From the NCBI GenBank assembly GCA_903927965.1, contig CAIYPA010000051.1, positions 1 to 48,093 on the forward strand: a stretch of DNA of 48,093 nucleotides, given 5' to 3'. The notes beneath the pieces were generated by a model. The model worked only from the letters and a program-made list of their open reading frames with translations. It had not been told where the DNA came from and did no database searches. A program made the translations under genes and the position numbers. Numbering within the stretch: position 1 is the stretch's first letter; each line of letters starts with the position of its first letter. This document shows positions 1 to 8,728 of the stretch, one piece after another. The DNA comes from an uncultured Bacteroidia bacterium. GTDB lineage: Bacteria > Bacteroidota > Bacteroidia > Bacteroidales > Prolixibacteraceae.

Positions 1-920
1 CCATAACCACAACAGATGCTTCATCCATTGCTTCAACAACCGCAACCAGTGGTGGCAATATTACCAGCGATGGCGGTTCTGCCGTGACAACCCGTGGGGT
101 GTGCTGGGGTACTGCCACCAATCCAACAGCAGCCAATTCAAAAACCTCTGATGGTACAGGAATTGGCACTTTTACAAGCAACCTTATCGGCTTAATTGAA
201 AATACCACCTATTATGTAAGGGCCTATGCCACAAACAGCATTGGAACTAGTTATGGCAGCGAAATCTCGTTTAAAACCCTGGCCAATTCAAATGGGATAA
301 CCTTTAACCCTGACCTGACCTATGGAACGATGACCGATAACGATGGGAATGTTTACAAAACAATCACAATCGGCACACAAACATGGATGGCAGAAAACCT
401 TAAAACCACTAAATACCGCAACGGCGATCCGATACCTAATGTTACAGACAATGCTGAATGGCTTGCTTTAGCTACCGGTGCCTATTGCTGGACCAACATC
501 GATCCAGCAAATAAAGCTGTTTACGGTGGGTTATACAATTGGTATGCAGTTGCCGACAGCCGCAACATTGCCCCTGGTGGCTGGCATGTCCCTACCGATG
601 CCGAATGGACCACCCTAACTACTTTTCTTGGCGGCGAATATGTAGCAGGCGGTAAACTAAAAGAGACAAGCTTAGCACATTGGTTAAGCCCAAACACCGG
701 TGCATCCAATAGCAGCGGTTTCACCGCCATTCCAGGGTTATGCCGTGACTACAACAATCCCGCATTCTTCCGTATGGGTGACAGCAACTACTTGTGGAGC
801 AGCACGGCAAATGCTTCTACCACTGCTTGGTTTCGCGAACTTAGCTATGGCGATACCAATGCTGGTCGTGGCTTGTATTACAAGAAGGGCGGCTTCTCTG
901 TCAGGTGCGTGCGTGATTAA
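1..920 (+). CDS. FISUMP-domain surface protein, 3' end only
   Basis: The reading frame (starting at base 3) is open to the left edge, so only the C-terminal part is present; a GTG at 84 is internal, not the start. Visible order: a fibronectin-like module with the motif TTRGVCWGT and NTTYYVRAYATN (about residues 25-95), then a FISUMP domain (Fibrobacter succinogenes major paralogous domain, TIGR02145) with TWMAENLKTTKYRNG, YNWYAV, GWHVPTDAEW, LWSST and the terminal GGFSVRCVRD. FISUMP proteins are secreted or surface proteins of unknown function in Bacteroidota and Fibrobacter. The protein ends directly after the FISUMP domain with no T9SS sorting domain. Family assignment is secure; function is not known. 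Confidence 0.85.
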   Translation, partial: ITTTDASSIASTTATSGGNITSDGGSAVTTRGVCWGTATNPTAANSKTSDGTGIGTFTSNLIGLIENTTYYVRAYATNSIGTSYGSEISFKTLANSNGITFNPDLTYGTMTDNDGNVYKTITIGTQTWMAENLKTTKYRNGDPIPNVTDNAEWLALATGAYCWTNIDPANKAVYGGLYNWYAVADSRNIAPGGWHVPTDAEWTTLTTFLGGEYVAGGKLKETSLAHWLSPNTGASNSSGFTAIPGLCRDYNNPAFFRMGDSNYLWSSTANASTTAWFRELSYGDTNAGRGLYYKKGGFSVRCVRD

Positions 921-1159
921 TTGTGCCAGGAAACACGGAACGTGTCTCGTTACGTTTTGTGTATGCTGTTTTCAAGATGGTGGGCTGCAACAGATTGCTT
1001 TATCTGATAAGGAACTAGCTGTTATAGATAAACAGAGGCCTCACAACAAAACGGGCTATAAAAACGGGTTTATGGACGATCCACAGATATGGGTAATAAA
1101 AAATATTTAAACTGCCTATCCCTTTTGGTCAGGAAGGCTTAATAAAAATCATAAAACAC
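921..1159. other. Intergenic gap, no gene seen
   Basis: The roughly 240 bases between the FISUMP gene and the large T9SS protein contain no convincing gene. An overlapping reading frame running through 700-1110 has no recognisable composition or motif. No TAnnTTTG box or terminator hairpin was found. Confidence 0.4.
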
Positions 1160-4100
1160 ATGAAATCTTTACAAAGATTGAGAAAATTCACCGGAAGAAT
1201 GGCAATCGCTGTTCTTGCGCTGATGCTTAGTTCTTGGTTCTTAGGATTTTCGCCAGTTATTGCCGGCAATGTGGTGACAAGCGGGACATCCCTTGTGATC
1301 ACTCCAGGCAGCACCTTTGTTTCCATGGACAACCTATCGGTTGGAAATGGGGCAACAATTAAAAACGCAGGTCTCCTTATCTTGAAAAAAAACCTTGCCA
1401 ATGAAAACACTTTGCCAAATCAAACGGGTACAGGCACGGTGGAATTTTCCGGCTCGGTCAGTCAAACCGTGAGCGGCCAGAACATTTTACAGGATATCAC
1501 GGTAAACAATTTGTCGGGCATCACCATTGGTGGAAATACAAACATCAATGGGATCCTCACCTTGGCCCTAGGGAATATTGCCATCATTGATTATTCACTA
1601 TTACTTGGCCCATCTTCCTCGATTTCAGGCACGCCATCGGCCACTTCTATGGTAGTTGCCACAGGTCCCGGCGAGCTGCGCAAGGAGTTTGCTCCCGGTT
1701 GTACTCCCGGAAGTTTTATTTTTCCTGTCGGTAATGAAACTGGTATACCCGGGTATTCACCGGTTACGCTTTCTTTCACCGGGGGAACTTTTGCTACAGA
1801 CAGCTATGTAGGTGTCAAATTATCGAACTCAGCTTATGCCGGATTGTCGGGGAATTATCTGAACCGTTACTGGACCCTTACTCAAAATGGGATTACAACT
1901 CCCCAATATAGTGCAATGTTCCAATATTTGCCAACCGATGTTGTTGGGGTTGAGACCGGTATCACTTGCGTAAAAGTTGCCCCATCGCCCGCAACGACCT
2001 TTAGCACAGCCAATTCCATTCTTCATCAACTCAATGCAACTGGGACCGCAATGGTTGGCACATTTACCGGTACCCAAATATGCACCATGGTCGTCAGCCC
2101 GTCCGATGTAAATGCACCTTCCGCAGCGGCAGCTTCGGTTCCATTTCAGGTAACCACAGGATGTAACTGGACAGCGGCAAGCGACCAAACCTGGTGTACA
2201 GTAACACCTACCGGTGCAGGTAACGGAACAATAACGGCTAACTGTACCGAAAATATTTCTTCAAGTCAAAGAACAGCAATTGTAACAATTACTGCACCCG
2301 GTGCTTCCGGAAGCCCACAAACAGCAAAAGTAATCCAGGCAGGGTGTACATTGCCGGCCAATGCAGGGACAATCTCAGGTGCTGCTACTGTTTGTAAGGG
2401 ACAAAGTTCTGTTATCTATACTGTTCCGACAATTGCAAATGCAACCTCTTATATCTGGACTTTGCCTTCAGGGGTATCAGGTACCAGTACAAACAATACC
2501 ATCACAGTTGATTATTTGGGAACTGCCGTTTCGGGGGATATTACTGTTAGGGGAAACAATGCCTGTGGAAATGGCACAACGTCAACTTTGGCAATTACCG
2601 TCAACTCGAACTGCAATTCCCATTTTACCCCGGTTTGGGGCGGTAATGGGATCGACCACATGAACATCAATATCCATTCTGCAAAGTTGGATGGGGTTGG
2701 ATTGGTCTCAGGAGATGAAATAGGAATATTTGACGGGTCAAAATGTGTCGGATATGCTATCCTCTCCGATACATTATCCTCAACGAACATCCTTAGCATA
2801 GCAGTTTCCCGGAAAGAAGGCACTTTGGACGGTTATACCACGGGGAATGACATTACCTTTAAACTTTTCGATAAGAGCAAAAACCTTGAGATTTCGAATC
2901 CGGAAACTGTTTATTCCGATTTGGATCCTACATGGAGCACGGACGGAAAGTTTACAATCGATGCTACGGCATTTGTAGCATTGACAGGATATACCGTTGT
3001 TAAACAGGATATCGCCCTTATCGCTGGTTGGAACATTGTTTCGGCCAACGTAGTCCCGGCCAATGTGGACCTCAAAAATGTTTTCCAGCCATTGATCACA
3101 GCCGGAAAACTCCAGAAGGTAATGGATGAAGCCGGAAAAACGATCGAAAACTTTGGTGTTTTTGGTGGATGGAAAAACAACATTGGTAACCTGAACTCGA
3201 TCAAAGGCTACAAAGTAAACCTTACCAATGAAGCCACCCTTACGATCGAAGGTGTACCGGTTGTGTTGCCATTGGAAATCAGCCTTATGGCAGGTTGGAA
3301 CATCATCTCTTATCCTTGTTCAAATTTGCAGGATGCAAAAGTATTGCTCCAATCGTTGATCGATGCCGGCAAACTTAAAAAGGTGATGGACGAATCGGGA
3401 AAAACCATTGAGAACTTTGGGGCATTTGGTGGCTGGAAAAACAATATCGGGAACTTTATCCCCGGTAAGGGTTACAAAGTAAACACAACTGAGAGTTGCA
3501 TATTGACAATCCCTGCAACTCCAACCAAAGCTGTGAGTTATGTCGCCGAAGTTTTGGCCTCCACTCACTTTGTAAAGGTATTCAGCGGCAATGGAACCGA
3601 TCATTTTAACATCAATCTGGTCGATCTGGAAACATCAGGCTTAAAGGCTGGAGACGAAATCGGGATCTTCGATGGGCAATATTGTGTAGGCTCGGCGACA
3701 ATCGGAGAAGGCCAACTTAAATTGGGAAGCATTAGCATCCCGGCCTCAGCCAACGAAGGGACAGGTAACATAGTGAATGGTTTCTCTTCCGGCAACACAA
3801 TCGGGTTTCAATTGTATAGGGGAAACCAATCGTACAAATTAGAGATGGAAACGCTTGCGGGAAGTCAGTCATTTGAAAAGAACGGGTCGGTGTTCGTAAA
3901 AGTAAACGCAAGCACTCTTCCTGTTGTTCAGGTTGCGGATGGACAAGAGGCGTTTAGGTGTTACCCGAATCCTTTTACCGATGAGTTGACAATTTATATA
4001 CAGAATAGTTCAGTGTCCGAAGTAAAGGTTGAGGTCTATAATCTTCTGGGGCAAAAGATAAAAAACTTGTTTAAAGGGAGGAACAACGGAGAACTGATAC

Positions 4101-4198
4101 TTAAATGGAACGGCTCAAATGACTCTGGCCAACTGGTAATTCCAGGGGTTTATCTGATTAGGATGAACAACGAAACAAGAAAGGTTTCCTTTAAATAA
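1160..4198 (+). CDS. Large secreted multidomain protein with T9SS type A sorting domain
   Basis: 1012 residues. A Sec signal peptide (hydrophobic stretch about 14-30, cleavage near SPVIA) is followed by a beta-rich region. Next come a BACON-like domain (about 310-395, with TTGCNWTAASDQTWCTV) and a PKD/Ig-like domain (about 396-480). A module beginning HFTPVWGGNGIDHMN (about 488) recurs as HFVKVFSGNGTDHFN (about 804); both contain GDEIGIFDG and CVG. Between them lie two tandem copies (about 620 and 710) of a unit with AGWNI, GKTIENFG and GGWKNNIGN. The last 80 residues (RCYPNPF..., VYNLLGQ, PGVYLIRM) are a type A C-terminal sorting domain, known to direct export by the type IX system and attachment or release at the cell surface. 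Substrate or ligand is unknown; BACON domains often bind glycans or mucin, which is inference here. Confidence 0.85.
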   Translation: MKSLQRLRKFTGRMAIAVLALMLSSWFLGFSPVIAGNVVTSGTSLVITPGSTFVSMDNLSVGNGATIKNAGLLILKKNLANENTLPNQTGTGTVEFSGSVSQTVSGQNILQDITVNNLSGITIGGNTNINGILTLALGNIAIIDYSLLLGPSSSISGTPSATSMVVATGPGELRKEFAPGCTPGSFIFPVGNETGIPGYSPVTLSFTGGTFATDSYVGVKLSNSAYAGLSGNYLNRYWTLTQNGITTPQYSAMFQYLPTDVVGVETGITCVKVAPSPATTFSTANSILHQLNATGTAMVGTFTGTQICTMVVSPSDVNAPSAAAASVPFQVTTGCNWTAASDQTWCTVTPTGAGNGTITANCTENISSSQRTAIVTITAPGASGSPQTAKVIQAGCTLPANAGTISGAATVCKGQSSVIYTVPTIANATSYIWTLPSGVSGTSTNNTITVDYLGTAVSGDITVRGNNACGNGTTSTLAITVNSNCNSHFTPVWGGNGIDHMNINIHSAKLDGVGLVSGDEIGIFDGSKCVGYAILSDTLSSTNILSIAVSRKEGTLDGYTTGNDITFKLFDKSKNLEISNPETVYSDLDPTWSTDGKFTIDATAFVALTGYTVVKQDIALIAGWNIVSANVVPANVDLKNVFQPLITAGKLQKVMDEAGKTIENFGVFGGWKNNIGNLNSIKGYKVNLTNEATLTIEGVPVVLPLEISLMAGWNIISYPCSNLQDAKVLLQSLIDAGKLKKVMDESGKTIENFGAFGGWKNNIGNFIPGKGYKVNTTESCILTIPATPTKAVSYVAEVLASTHFVKVFSGNGTDHFNINLVDLETSGLKAGDEIGIFDGQYCVGSATIGEGQLKLGSISIPASANEGTGNIVNGFSSGNTIGFQLYRGNQSYKLEMETLAGSQSFEKNGSVFVKVNASTLPVVQVADGQEAFRCYPNPFTDELTIYIQNSSVSEVKVEVYNLLGQKIKNLFKGRNNGELILKWNGSNDSGQLVIPGVYLIRMNNETRKVSFK

Positions 4199-4282
4199 AG
4201 GTATGATTCTTTTGAAGGTTTTAATTTTTTAATGTTGATGGGTCAACGTCCTAAGATCACCTATTCCTGTTTTATATTTCCC

Positions 4283-4321
4283 AAATCCGATCCCAGGTTA
4301 CTGAGGATCGGATTTAATTTT
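4283..4321 (+). terminator. Intrinsic terminator between convergent genes
   Basis: A perfect 11-bp stem (AAATCCGATCC at 4283-4293, GGATCGGATTT at 4305-4315) with an 11-base loop and a T-rich tail. It lies after the T9SS protein and before the end of ybaK, so it can serve the plus strand, and possibly both. Confidence 0.8.
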
Positions 4322-4354
4322 GATAACAAATTGAGATTACAATTGAGCTGTTTT

Positions 4355-4849
4355 CTAATCCTTGTCGGTTTCCGATTCAGATGTTAGTCCTGCTCTTTTC
4401 GCACCACAAGCCTTCACCAAATCATCGGGCGAAAGCCTGATCTGCATCCCCCGTATTCCAGCACTGATATAAATAATACCCTGGTTGAATGCCGCTTCGT
4501 CGATATAAACCGGGAGGTTCTTTTTCATGCCAAGTGGGGAACAACCACCCCTGATGTAACCGGTCAATGGCTCAAGATCTTTCATTTTAATCATCGCCAC
4601 TTTTTTGTTGGAGCTTGCAATGGCTGCTTTTTTCAGGTCGATCTCTTCACCTCCCGGGATAATGCAGACGAAATTCCCGTTTTTATCGCCTTCGAGTACC
4701 AATGTTTTAAAAACCTGGTTGATCGGAATCCCAGCGGTTTCGGCCAGGTGAACGGCACTTAAGTCTGATTCGTCAACATGGTATTCTACCAATTCATAAT
4801 CGATTTTTAATCGGTCAAGGATTCTGGCTGCGTTCGTCTTCTTCGTCAT
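4355..4849 (-). CDS. ybaK: Cys-tRNA(Pro)/Cys-tRNA deacylase YbaK family
   Basis: 164 residues, the usual size for YbaK/EbsC proteins, which hydrolyse mischarged aminoacyl-tRNA (Cys-tRNA-Pro) in the cytoplasm. Seen: KTNAARILDRL at the N-terminus, the VFKTLVLEG segment carrying the conserved lysine, and the GGCSPLGMKK loop typical of the family. The start codon lies inside the 3' end of the upstream dus gene (35-base overlap), so the two are translationally coupled and form an operon with a tRNA theme. The acidic tail ESETDKD is probably not conserved. Identity of family is secure; the exact tRNA substrate is inferred from the family. Confidence 0.92.
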   Translation of the reverse strand: MTKKTNAARILDRLKIDYELVEYHVDESDLSAVHLAETAGIPINQVFKTLVLEGDKNGNFVCIIPGGEEIDLKKAAIASSNKKVAMIKMKDLEPLTGYIRGGCSPLGMKKNLPVYIDEAAFNQGIIYISAGIRGMQIRLSPDDLVKACGAKRAGLTSESETDKD

Positions 4850-5807
4850 ATCGAAATCTTTGAAAGTTCTCGTTCACCGCAATTTCATACTTGGCGATAT
4901 TGGCAGCTTTTTTGATCCGTTTGAACGTCTTGTGCTGGTCGGGAAAAGCAAAGCTGAAATAGCTCCAGAATTTTTCCATCCTCATCAGCAGGTGGCTGTT
5001 CCCACTCAACAACTTTGAATAACCCAATATCATTTCATCGTGAAAATCGCGAAGGATCTTCGCCTTTTGGGCCTTATCCTGAACTGGAAGATTCTTTAAA
5101 ACGGATGGGAAAAATGGATTCTTGAGGATCCCCCGCCCGATCATCCAGGTGGTGGTATTCCCGAACAGGCCTTTCAATCGATTATAATCCTCAATTGTTT
5201 CGATATCACCATTATAAATAAGATCAGACCCTAATATTTCAACTGTATTTCTATATATTTCCAAATCCGGACTCTCCTTATACAACTGTTTTGCAAACCT
5301 TGGATGAAGGATAATTTCGCTTAAAGGAAAGTCTTTCAAAACCCCGGCAACTTTGATGATATCGTCGTGGGATGTTAAGCCTGAACGTAGTTTCACCGAA
5401 ACCTTTGCATGGATCTGAGGAAGCGATTCTTCAAGGATGGCTTTTATTGTGTCGGGATGGGGGAGGAGCCCCGCACCAAAGCCTTTGTTGGTTACCATGG
5501 GATAAGGGCACCCAAGGTTCCAGTTGATTTCACCATATCCATTGTCTTGCAGCACCTTTGTCAGAAACACAAAGTCAGCAGTATTTCCGGCAAGTATTTG
5601 TGGTATAAGAGGATAGCCAAGATTATTCGATGTTTGGATATCCCGCAGGTGCGATTTTTTTATCGTTCCATCATTTTGACGGACGATATAAGGGGCAAAA
5701 TATTTGTCCACACCACCGAAAAGTCGGGCATGGGCTGACCGGTAGATGTAATCGGTTGACTCCTGAAGTGGGGCGAAATAAATTTTCAAGTCTGATGATT
5801 TCTGCAT
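4815..5807 (-). CDS. dus: tRNA-dihydrouridine synthase family protein
   Basis: 330 residues from the ATG at 5807. The enzyme family reduces uridine to dihydrouridine in tRNA using FMN and NADPH. Seen: FAPLQESTDYIYR near the N-terminus, the catalytic cysteine in NLGCP (Cys100) with the following GFGAGLL, VKLRSG (substrate/FMN), HPR, NGDIET and the phosphate-binding IGRG. The frame stays open about 85 codons upstream, but that extension overlaps the divergent promoter and the DUF4271 gene, and the family match begins at MQKSSDLK. A TAnnTTTG box (CAAAAATA on the plus strand, 5812-5819) ends only four bases before the ATG, so the message may be nearly leaderless. Which Dus subfamily cannot be told. 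Confidence 0.9.
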   Translation of the reverse strand: MQKSSDLKIYFAPLQESTDYIYRSAHARLFGGVDKYFAPYIVRQNDGTIKKSHLRDIQTSNNLGYPLIPQILAGNTADFVFLTKVLQDNGYGEINWNLGCPYPMVTNKGFGAGLLPHPDTIKAILEESLPQIHAKVSVKLRSGLTSHDDIIKVAGVLKDFPLSEIILHPRFAKQLYKESPDLEIYRNTVEILGSDLIYNGDIETIEDYNRLKGLFGNTTTWMIGRGILKNPFFPSVLKNLPVQDKAQKAKILRDFHDEMILGYSKLLSGNSHLLMRMEKFWSYFSFAFPDQHKTFKRIKKAANIAKYEIAVNENFQRFRYDEEDERSQNP

Positions 5808-5811
5808 GGCA

Positions 5812-5819
5812 CAAAAATA
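5812..5819 (-). promoter_or_regulatory. Candidate -7 box for dus-ybaK
   Basis: TATTTTTG on the minus strand fits the Bacteroidota -7 consensus TAnnTTTG. No TTG is seen at the expected -33 spacing. It is very close to the start codon. Confidence 0.4.
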
Positions 5820-5857
5820 GTGATGTTTTTCACATGGGGTATCATCCCTATATTTCT

Positions 5858-5865
5858 TAACTTTG
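5858..5865 (+). promoter_or_regulatory. -7 box for DUF4271-hemD
   Basis: TAACTTTG followed by CACCGCC is a perfect TAnnTTTG box. It places the transcription start near 5871, which excludes the TTG at 5863 as a start codon and supports the ATG at 5890. No clear -33 TTG. Confidence 0.6.
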
Positions 5866-5889
5866 CACCGCCAAAAAATTTTAATCTTT

Positions 5890-6936
5890 ATGTTTGTTTT
5901 TCCGTTGGTCGAAAATGAGATTTCTGAAGCTTCTGCTGCTCCTTCAGCAGGGCAGCCCGGCCAACAACGTGTTGTTAAGGCAACACCAAAAAGCAAGGTT
6001 TCTGGAAAGGAAAAGGCAACAACTGGCAAACAGGCAAATGCCGGGATTAAAGGTAAGCTCACTAAACTTAAAAACGGTAAAGAGTCCCTACGGAATACCT
6101 ATGTTGAGGAACCCGTTGTAAAGGACTCATTGTGGAATATTTACACCGGCAACCCAGGTTTTTACGTAACAAAAGGCGATACTGTCAATTTTGGGAATGT
6201 AACCACACTTTCCGACTCGGCATTTCTTGAAGTGCAACGGACTATCGTGCCCACTACAATAAAGCCCTATGGATTTGTTGGCAAAGAATTGGTCTTGCCC
6301 AATCAGGGTTGGATATTGGGCCTGATCTTGATTCTATGGATGATTTTTGCATCTGTCAGGGTCCGGTTCCTGCAATATTTAAGCCTACTGTTCACGAGTC
6401 TGGTCAATTTTAATGCTGCGACCCGGTTGTTTCATCAGCGTGGATATAAAATAATGTATGGTGCTTTGCGCCTCGATTTTATTTTTCACCTTGTCGTTCC
6501 ACTTTCCGTCTATCAGATTGCAACGTTTTTCAAGGTCGATATTCCGGGTTTCCCACCAATTATCTTTTTTTTCGCATTATTATTGATCATCAACGGCTAC
6601 TTTTTCACCAAGATTTTACTCTACAGGGTGGCCGGTTCCATTGTCATGCTGAAGGACCAAACCGAAGAATCTGTATTTAATATCAAACTGTATTATAAGG
6701 CTTTAGGTATATGTCTCCTACCCATCGTCACCATTCATGCAATCATCCCCGAAACCAATATCATTACGATTTGGGTGATGGCTGCCTTGATTGTGATTAT
6801 GTATATTTCAACGGCCATTCGAAGTATTTATCTAGGAAACCGAAAAGACATTTCAATTTTCTATTTGATTTTGTACCTTTGTACCCTTGAAATTCTACCG
6901 TTGCTTTTGATTTTTAAACTCATGAGTACAGAATAA
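5890..6936 (+). CDS. DUF4271 membrane protein
   Basis: 348 residues from the first ATG downstream of the promoter box. The N-terminal 130 residues are polar and low in complexity (Lys/Ala/Gly-rich). The C-terminal part has about five or six membrane segments (for example WILGLILILWMIF, IFFFALLLIINGYFF, IITIWVMAALIVIMYI, LYLCTLEILPLLLIF) and matches DUF4271, a family that in Bacteroidota commonly sits directly before hemD as here. Function is unknown; linkage to haem synthesis or envelope functions is only contextual. The N-terminus is not signal-like, while another frame at 5915 reads MRFLKLLLLL; a frameshift near 5950-5990 is possible. Confidence 0.8.
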   Translation: MFVFPLVENEISEASAAPSAGQPGQQRVVKATPKSKVSGKEKATTGKQANAGIKGKLTKLKNGKESLRNTYVEEPVVKDSLWNIYTGNPGFYVTKGDTVNFGNVTTLSDSAFLEVQRTIVPTTIKPYGFVGKELVLPNQGWILGLILILWMIFASVRVRFLQYLSLLFTSLVNFNAATRLFHQRGYKIMYGALRLDFIFHLVVPLSVYQIATFFKVDIPGFPPIIFFFALLLIINGYFFTKILLYRVAGSIVMLKDQTEESVFNIKLYYKALGICLLPIVTIHAIIPETNIITIWVMAALIVIMYISTAIRSIYLGNRKDISIFYLILYLCTLEILPLLLIFKLMSTE

Positions 6937-6941
6937 GGAGT

Positions 6942-7727
6942 TTGGAAGAAATACGAATTTTAAAAGTTATTAAGTTGAAAATCAGAAAAATATTAGTATC
7001 GCAACCCGAGCCGAACACTGCCAGTTCACCTTATAGTGACTTGGCAGTAAAGCACAATTTAAAGATTGACTTTCGTCAGTTTATACAGGTTGAGGCTGTC
7101 CTTGCGAAGGATTTTCGCAAGGATAGGATCCAGGTCCTTGACCATTCTGCGATTATTTTCACCAGCAGGATGGCGATCGACCATTTCTTCCGGATCACGC
7201 AGGAGTTAAGACTGACCATCCCTGATACAATGAAATATTTCTGTATTTCAGAATCCACTGCTTTTTACCTGCAAAAATACATCATTTACCGCAAGCGTAA
7301 GATCTTCCATGCCAACGGTAAATTTGCCGATCTGGTCGATGTATTGCTCAAGCACAAGGATGAAAAATACCTGATCCCGCTGTCCGATATTCACAAGGAC
7401 GAAATACCTGTTCTTCTTGAAAAAGCGAAAATACCTGTTACAGAGGCAATTATGTATCGAACGGTTAGTGCCAACCTGTCGGATATCAAAGATTTGAATT
7501 ACGATATGCTTGTCTTTTTCAGTCCAAGCGGAATCAAATCATTGATGCACAATTTCCCCGATTTTGAACAGAAGGAGATCAAGATCGCCACATTTGGGCA
7601 GGCGACAGCCCAGGCTGTGAGGGATGCGGGTTTGCGCCTTGACGTGGAAGCTCCGGCACCGGACGCCCCTTCGATGCCCGCCGCGATAGAGAAGTTTATC
7701 TCCGATTATAACAAGAACAACAAATAG
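6942..7727 (+). CDS. hemD: Uroporphyrinogen-III synthase
   Basis: About 261 residues; HemD closes and isomerises hydroxymethylbilane to uroporphyrinogen III in tetrapyrrole synthesis (cytoplasm). Seen: the N-terminal KILVSQPEP and SPYSDLA with DFRQFIQVE, then DHSAIIFTSRMAIDHFF, LIPLSDIH and the C-terminal VFFSPSGIKSL plus ATFGQATAQAV, in the family order. HemD sequences diverge greatly but these segments match Bacteroidota members. No ATG is available: TTG at 6942 (6 bases after the DUF4271 stop) or TTG at 6975 are the candidates, the second giving the more usual N-terminus. Cotranscribed with DUF4271; a terminator hairpin follows the gene. Confidence 0.85.
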   Translation: MEEIRILKVIKLKIRKILVSQPEPNTASSPYSDLAVKHNLKIDFRQFIQVEAVLAKDFRKDRIQVLDHSAIIFTSRMAIDHFFRITQELRLTIPDTMKYFCISESTAFYLQKYIIYRKRKIFHANGKFADLVDVLLKHKDEKYLIPLSDIHKDEIPVLLEKAKIPVTEAIMYRTVSANLSDIKDLNYDMLVFFSPSGIKSLMHNFPDFEQKEIKIATFGQATAQAVRDAGLRLDVEAPAPDAPSMPAAIEKFISDYNKNNK

Positions 7728-7746
7728 AAAATATTATTTTCAACTG

Positions 7747-7775
7747 AAAGGGGGGAGTAACATTCCCCTTTTTTT
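7747..7775 (+). terminator. Terminator-like hairpin between hemD and rnpA
   Basis: AAAGGGG (7747-7753) pairs with CCCCTTT (7765-7771), followed by more T. It lies 14 bases before the rnpA start, so either read-through feeds rnpA or this is partial attenuation. Confidence 0.6.
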
Positions 7776-7788
7776 GTACTTTTAAGTT

Positions 7789-8175
7789 ATGGGTTCCTTC
7801 AGTTTTGGAAAAGATGAGAAACTGTGCAGCCAAAAGCTGATCGGGGAGTTGTTCCTCTCCGGGAATACCTTTTTGTGCTATCCTTTGAAGGTGGTATGGA
7901 AAATTGAAGTGTTGGAGACGCCCCATCCTGCCCAGGTTGTGTTCAGCGTCCCGAAGCGGTTGTTCAAACGTGCCCACGACCGGAACCTGCTCAAGCGACG
8001 GATGCGCGAAGCCTATCGCCTCCGGAAACACGAACTTTATGAGTTGCTCGACTCAAACGGCAAAAAGATTGTTTTTATGCTGGTTTACATTGCCAAAGAA
8101 GAATTGGAATTCAAACAGTTGGAAAGTGCAATGAATAAGGTGATTGCAAAATTTGGAAAAAGCATCGCTGAGTAG
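7789..8175 (+). CDS. rnpA: Ribonuclease P protein component
   Basis: 128 residues, typical for RnpA, the protein subunit that helps the RNase P RNA bind and cleave pre-tRNA 5' leaders. The family's basic signature is present as RAHDRNLLKRRMREAYR (about residues 62-78), preceded by FSVPKRLFK and followed by the beta strand IVFMLVYIA. Start ATG at 7789. The last 170 bases (about 7998-8175) recur as a broken copy at 10504-10673. In most Bacteroidota yidD or a peptidase gene follows; here an accessory patch does. Confidence 0.95.
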   Translation: MGSFSFGKDEKLCSQKLIGELFLSGNTFLCYPLKVVWKIEVLETPHPAQVVFSVPKRLFKRAHDRNLLKRRMREAYRLRKHELYELLDSNGKKIVFMLVYIAKEELEFKQLESAMNKVIAKFGKSIAE

Positions 8176-8222
8176 TCTGTAAGCCGTAAATTAATTTGGC
8201 AAAAAGTTCGTTTAAAATTAAG

Positions 8223-8330
8223 CCTGAATAACAAAAACACAGCCCTGCAAATTATCAAAACTTGTACATTTTGCAAGTTTTGATAATTTGATTTATCAAA
8301 GTGATAACCGGATTTCGCCGTTCGGGTAAC
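8223..8330 (+). repeat. Palindromic repeat, copy 1, with ATPase gene relic
   Basis: About 108 bases closely matching 9181-9288. It opens CCTGAATAACAAAAACACAG and then holds a perfect 17-bp inverted repeat (arms 8248-8264 and 8274-8290). The part after the palindrome (8291-8330) corresponds to the codons for IIKVVTGLRRSGK in the ATPase at 9260, but carries a stop and breaks off after the Walker A start. It is therefore a relic of a second ATPase gene end. Confidence 0.8.
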
Positions 8331-8407
8331 ATTCAGCCACGAACTAACGCAACCTTCAATTATCTTAAGCATCTATTGATTGATTAACATTAATAAACTA
8401 TTTACAG

Positions 8408-8707
8408 ATGAAAAAACTGATTATCTTAATTATAGCCTTGATTCCCCTTGTTTCGAATTGCAAAAAGGAGAGTGAAGCTTATTCGGAGTTGCAGATCAGG
8501 GAAATTGCCTGGAATTCATTGGGTGCACAAGAAAAATTGACGGTGAATGTTGATTGGAAACATGCACCGGTGAGTGAATCAACATTCTATCAAAAGAGAG
8601 TTTATGCCGTACGTTTCAACACAACCGATGATGCTTTACTTGGGCCGATTGTCGTGTATGTTGATACTTCAACGAAAGTTGTCCTGGGTTATGCAACGCG
8701 GTTTTAA
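8408..8707 (+). CDS. Small lipoprotein-like protein, copy 1
   Basis: 99 residues. MKKLIILIIALIPLVSNC is a lipoprotein-type signal with Cys18 as the likely acylated residue (Asn at -1 is unusual). The mature part contains LQIREIAWNSL, LTVNVDWKHAPVSES, YAVRFNTTDDALLGPI and YVDTSTKVVLG. I do not recognise the family; the YAVRFNT...DALLGPIVVYVD segment resembles a short beta sheet. The next gene is a diverged tandem copy. Likely periplasmic side of a membrane; function unknown. Confidence 0.7.
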   Translation: MKKLIILIIALIPLVSNCKKESEAYSELQIREIAWNSLGAQEKLTVNVDWKHAPVSESTFYQKRVYAVRFNTTDDALLGPIVVYVDTSTKVVLGYATRF

Positions 8708-8728
8708 TGGATCAATTGTGTTTAAATT

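Noticed and set aside
700-1110. 136-codon frame overlapping the FISUMP gene end
   Set aside because: More than half is the FISUMP coding sequence read in another frame; no protein-like composition or start signal.
4815-6062. 415-residue form of the dus protein
   Set aside because: The extra N-terminal 85 residues have no family match and overlap the divergent promoter and DUF4271 gene.
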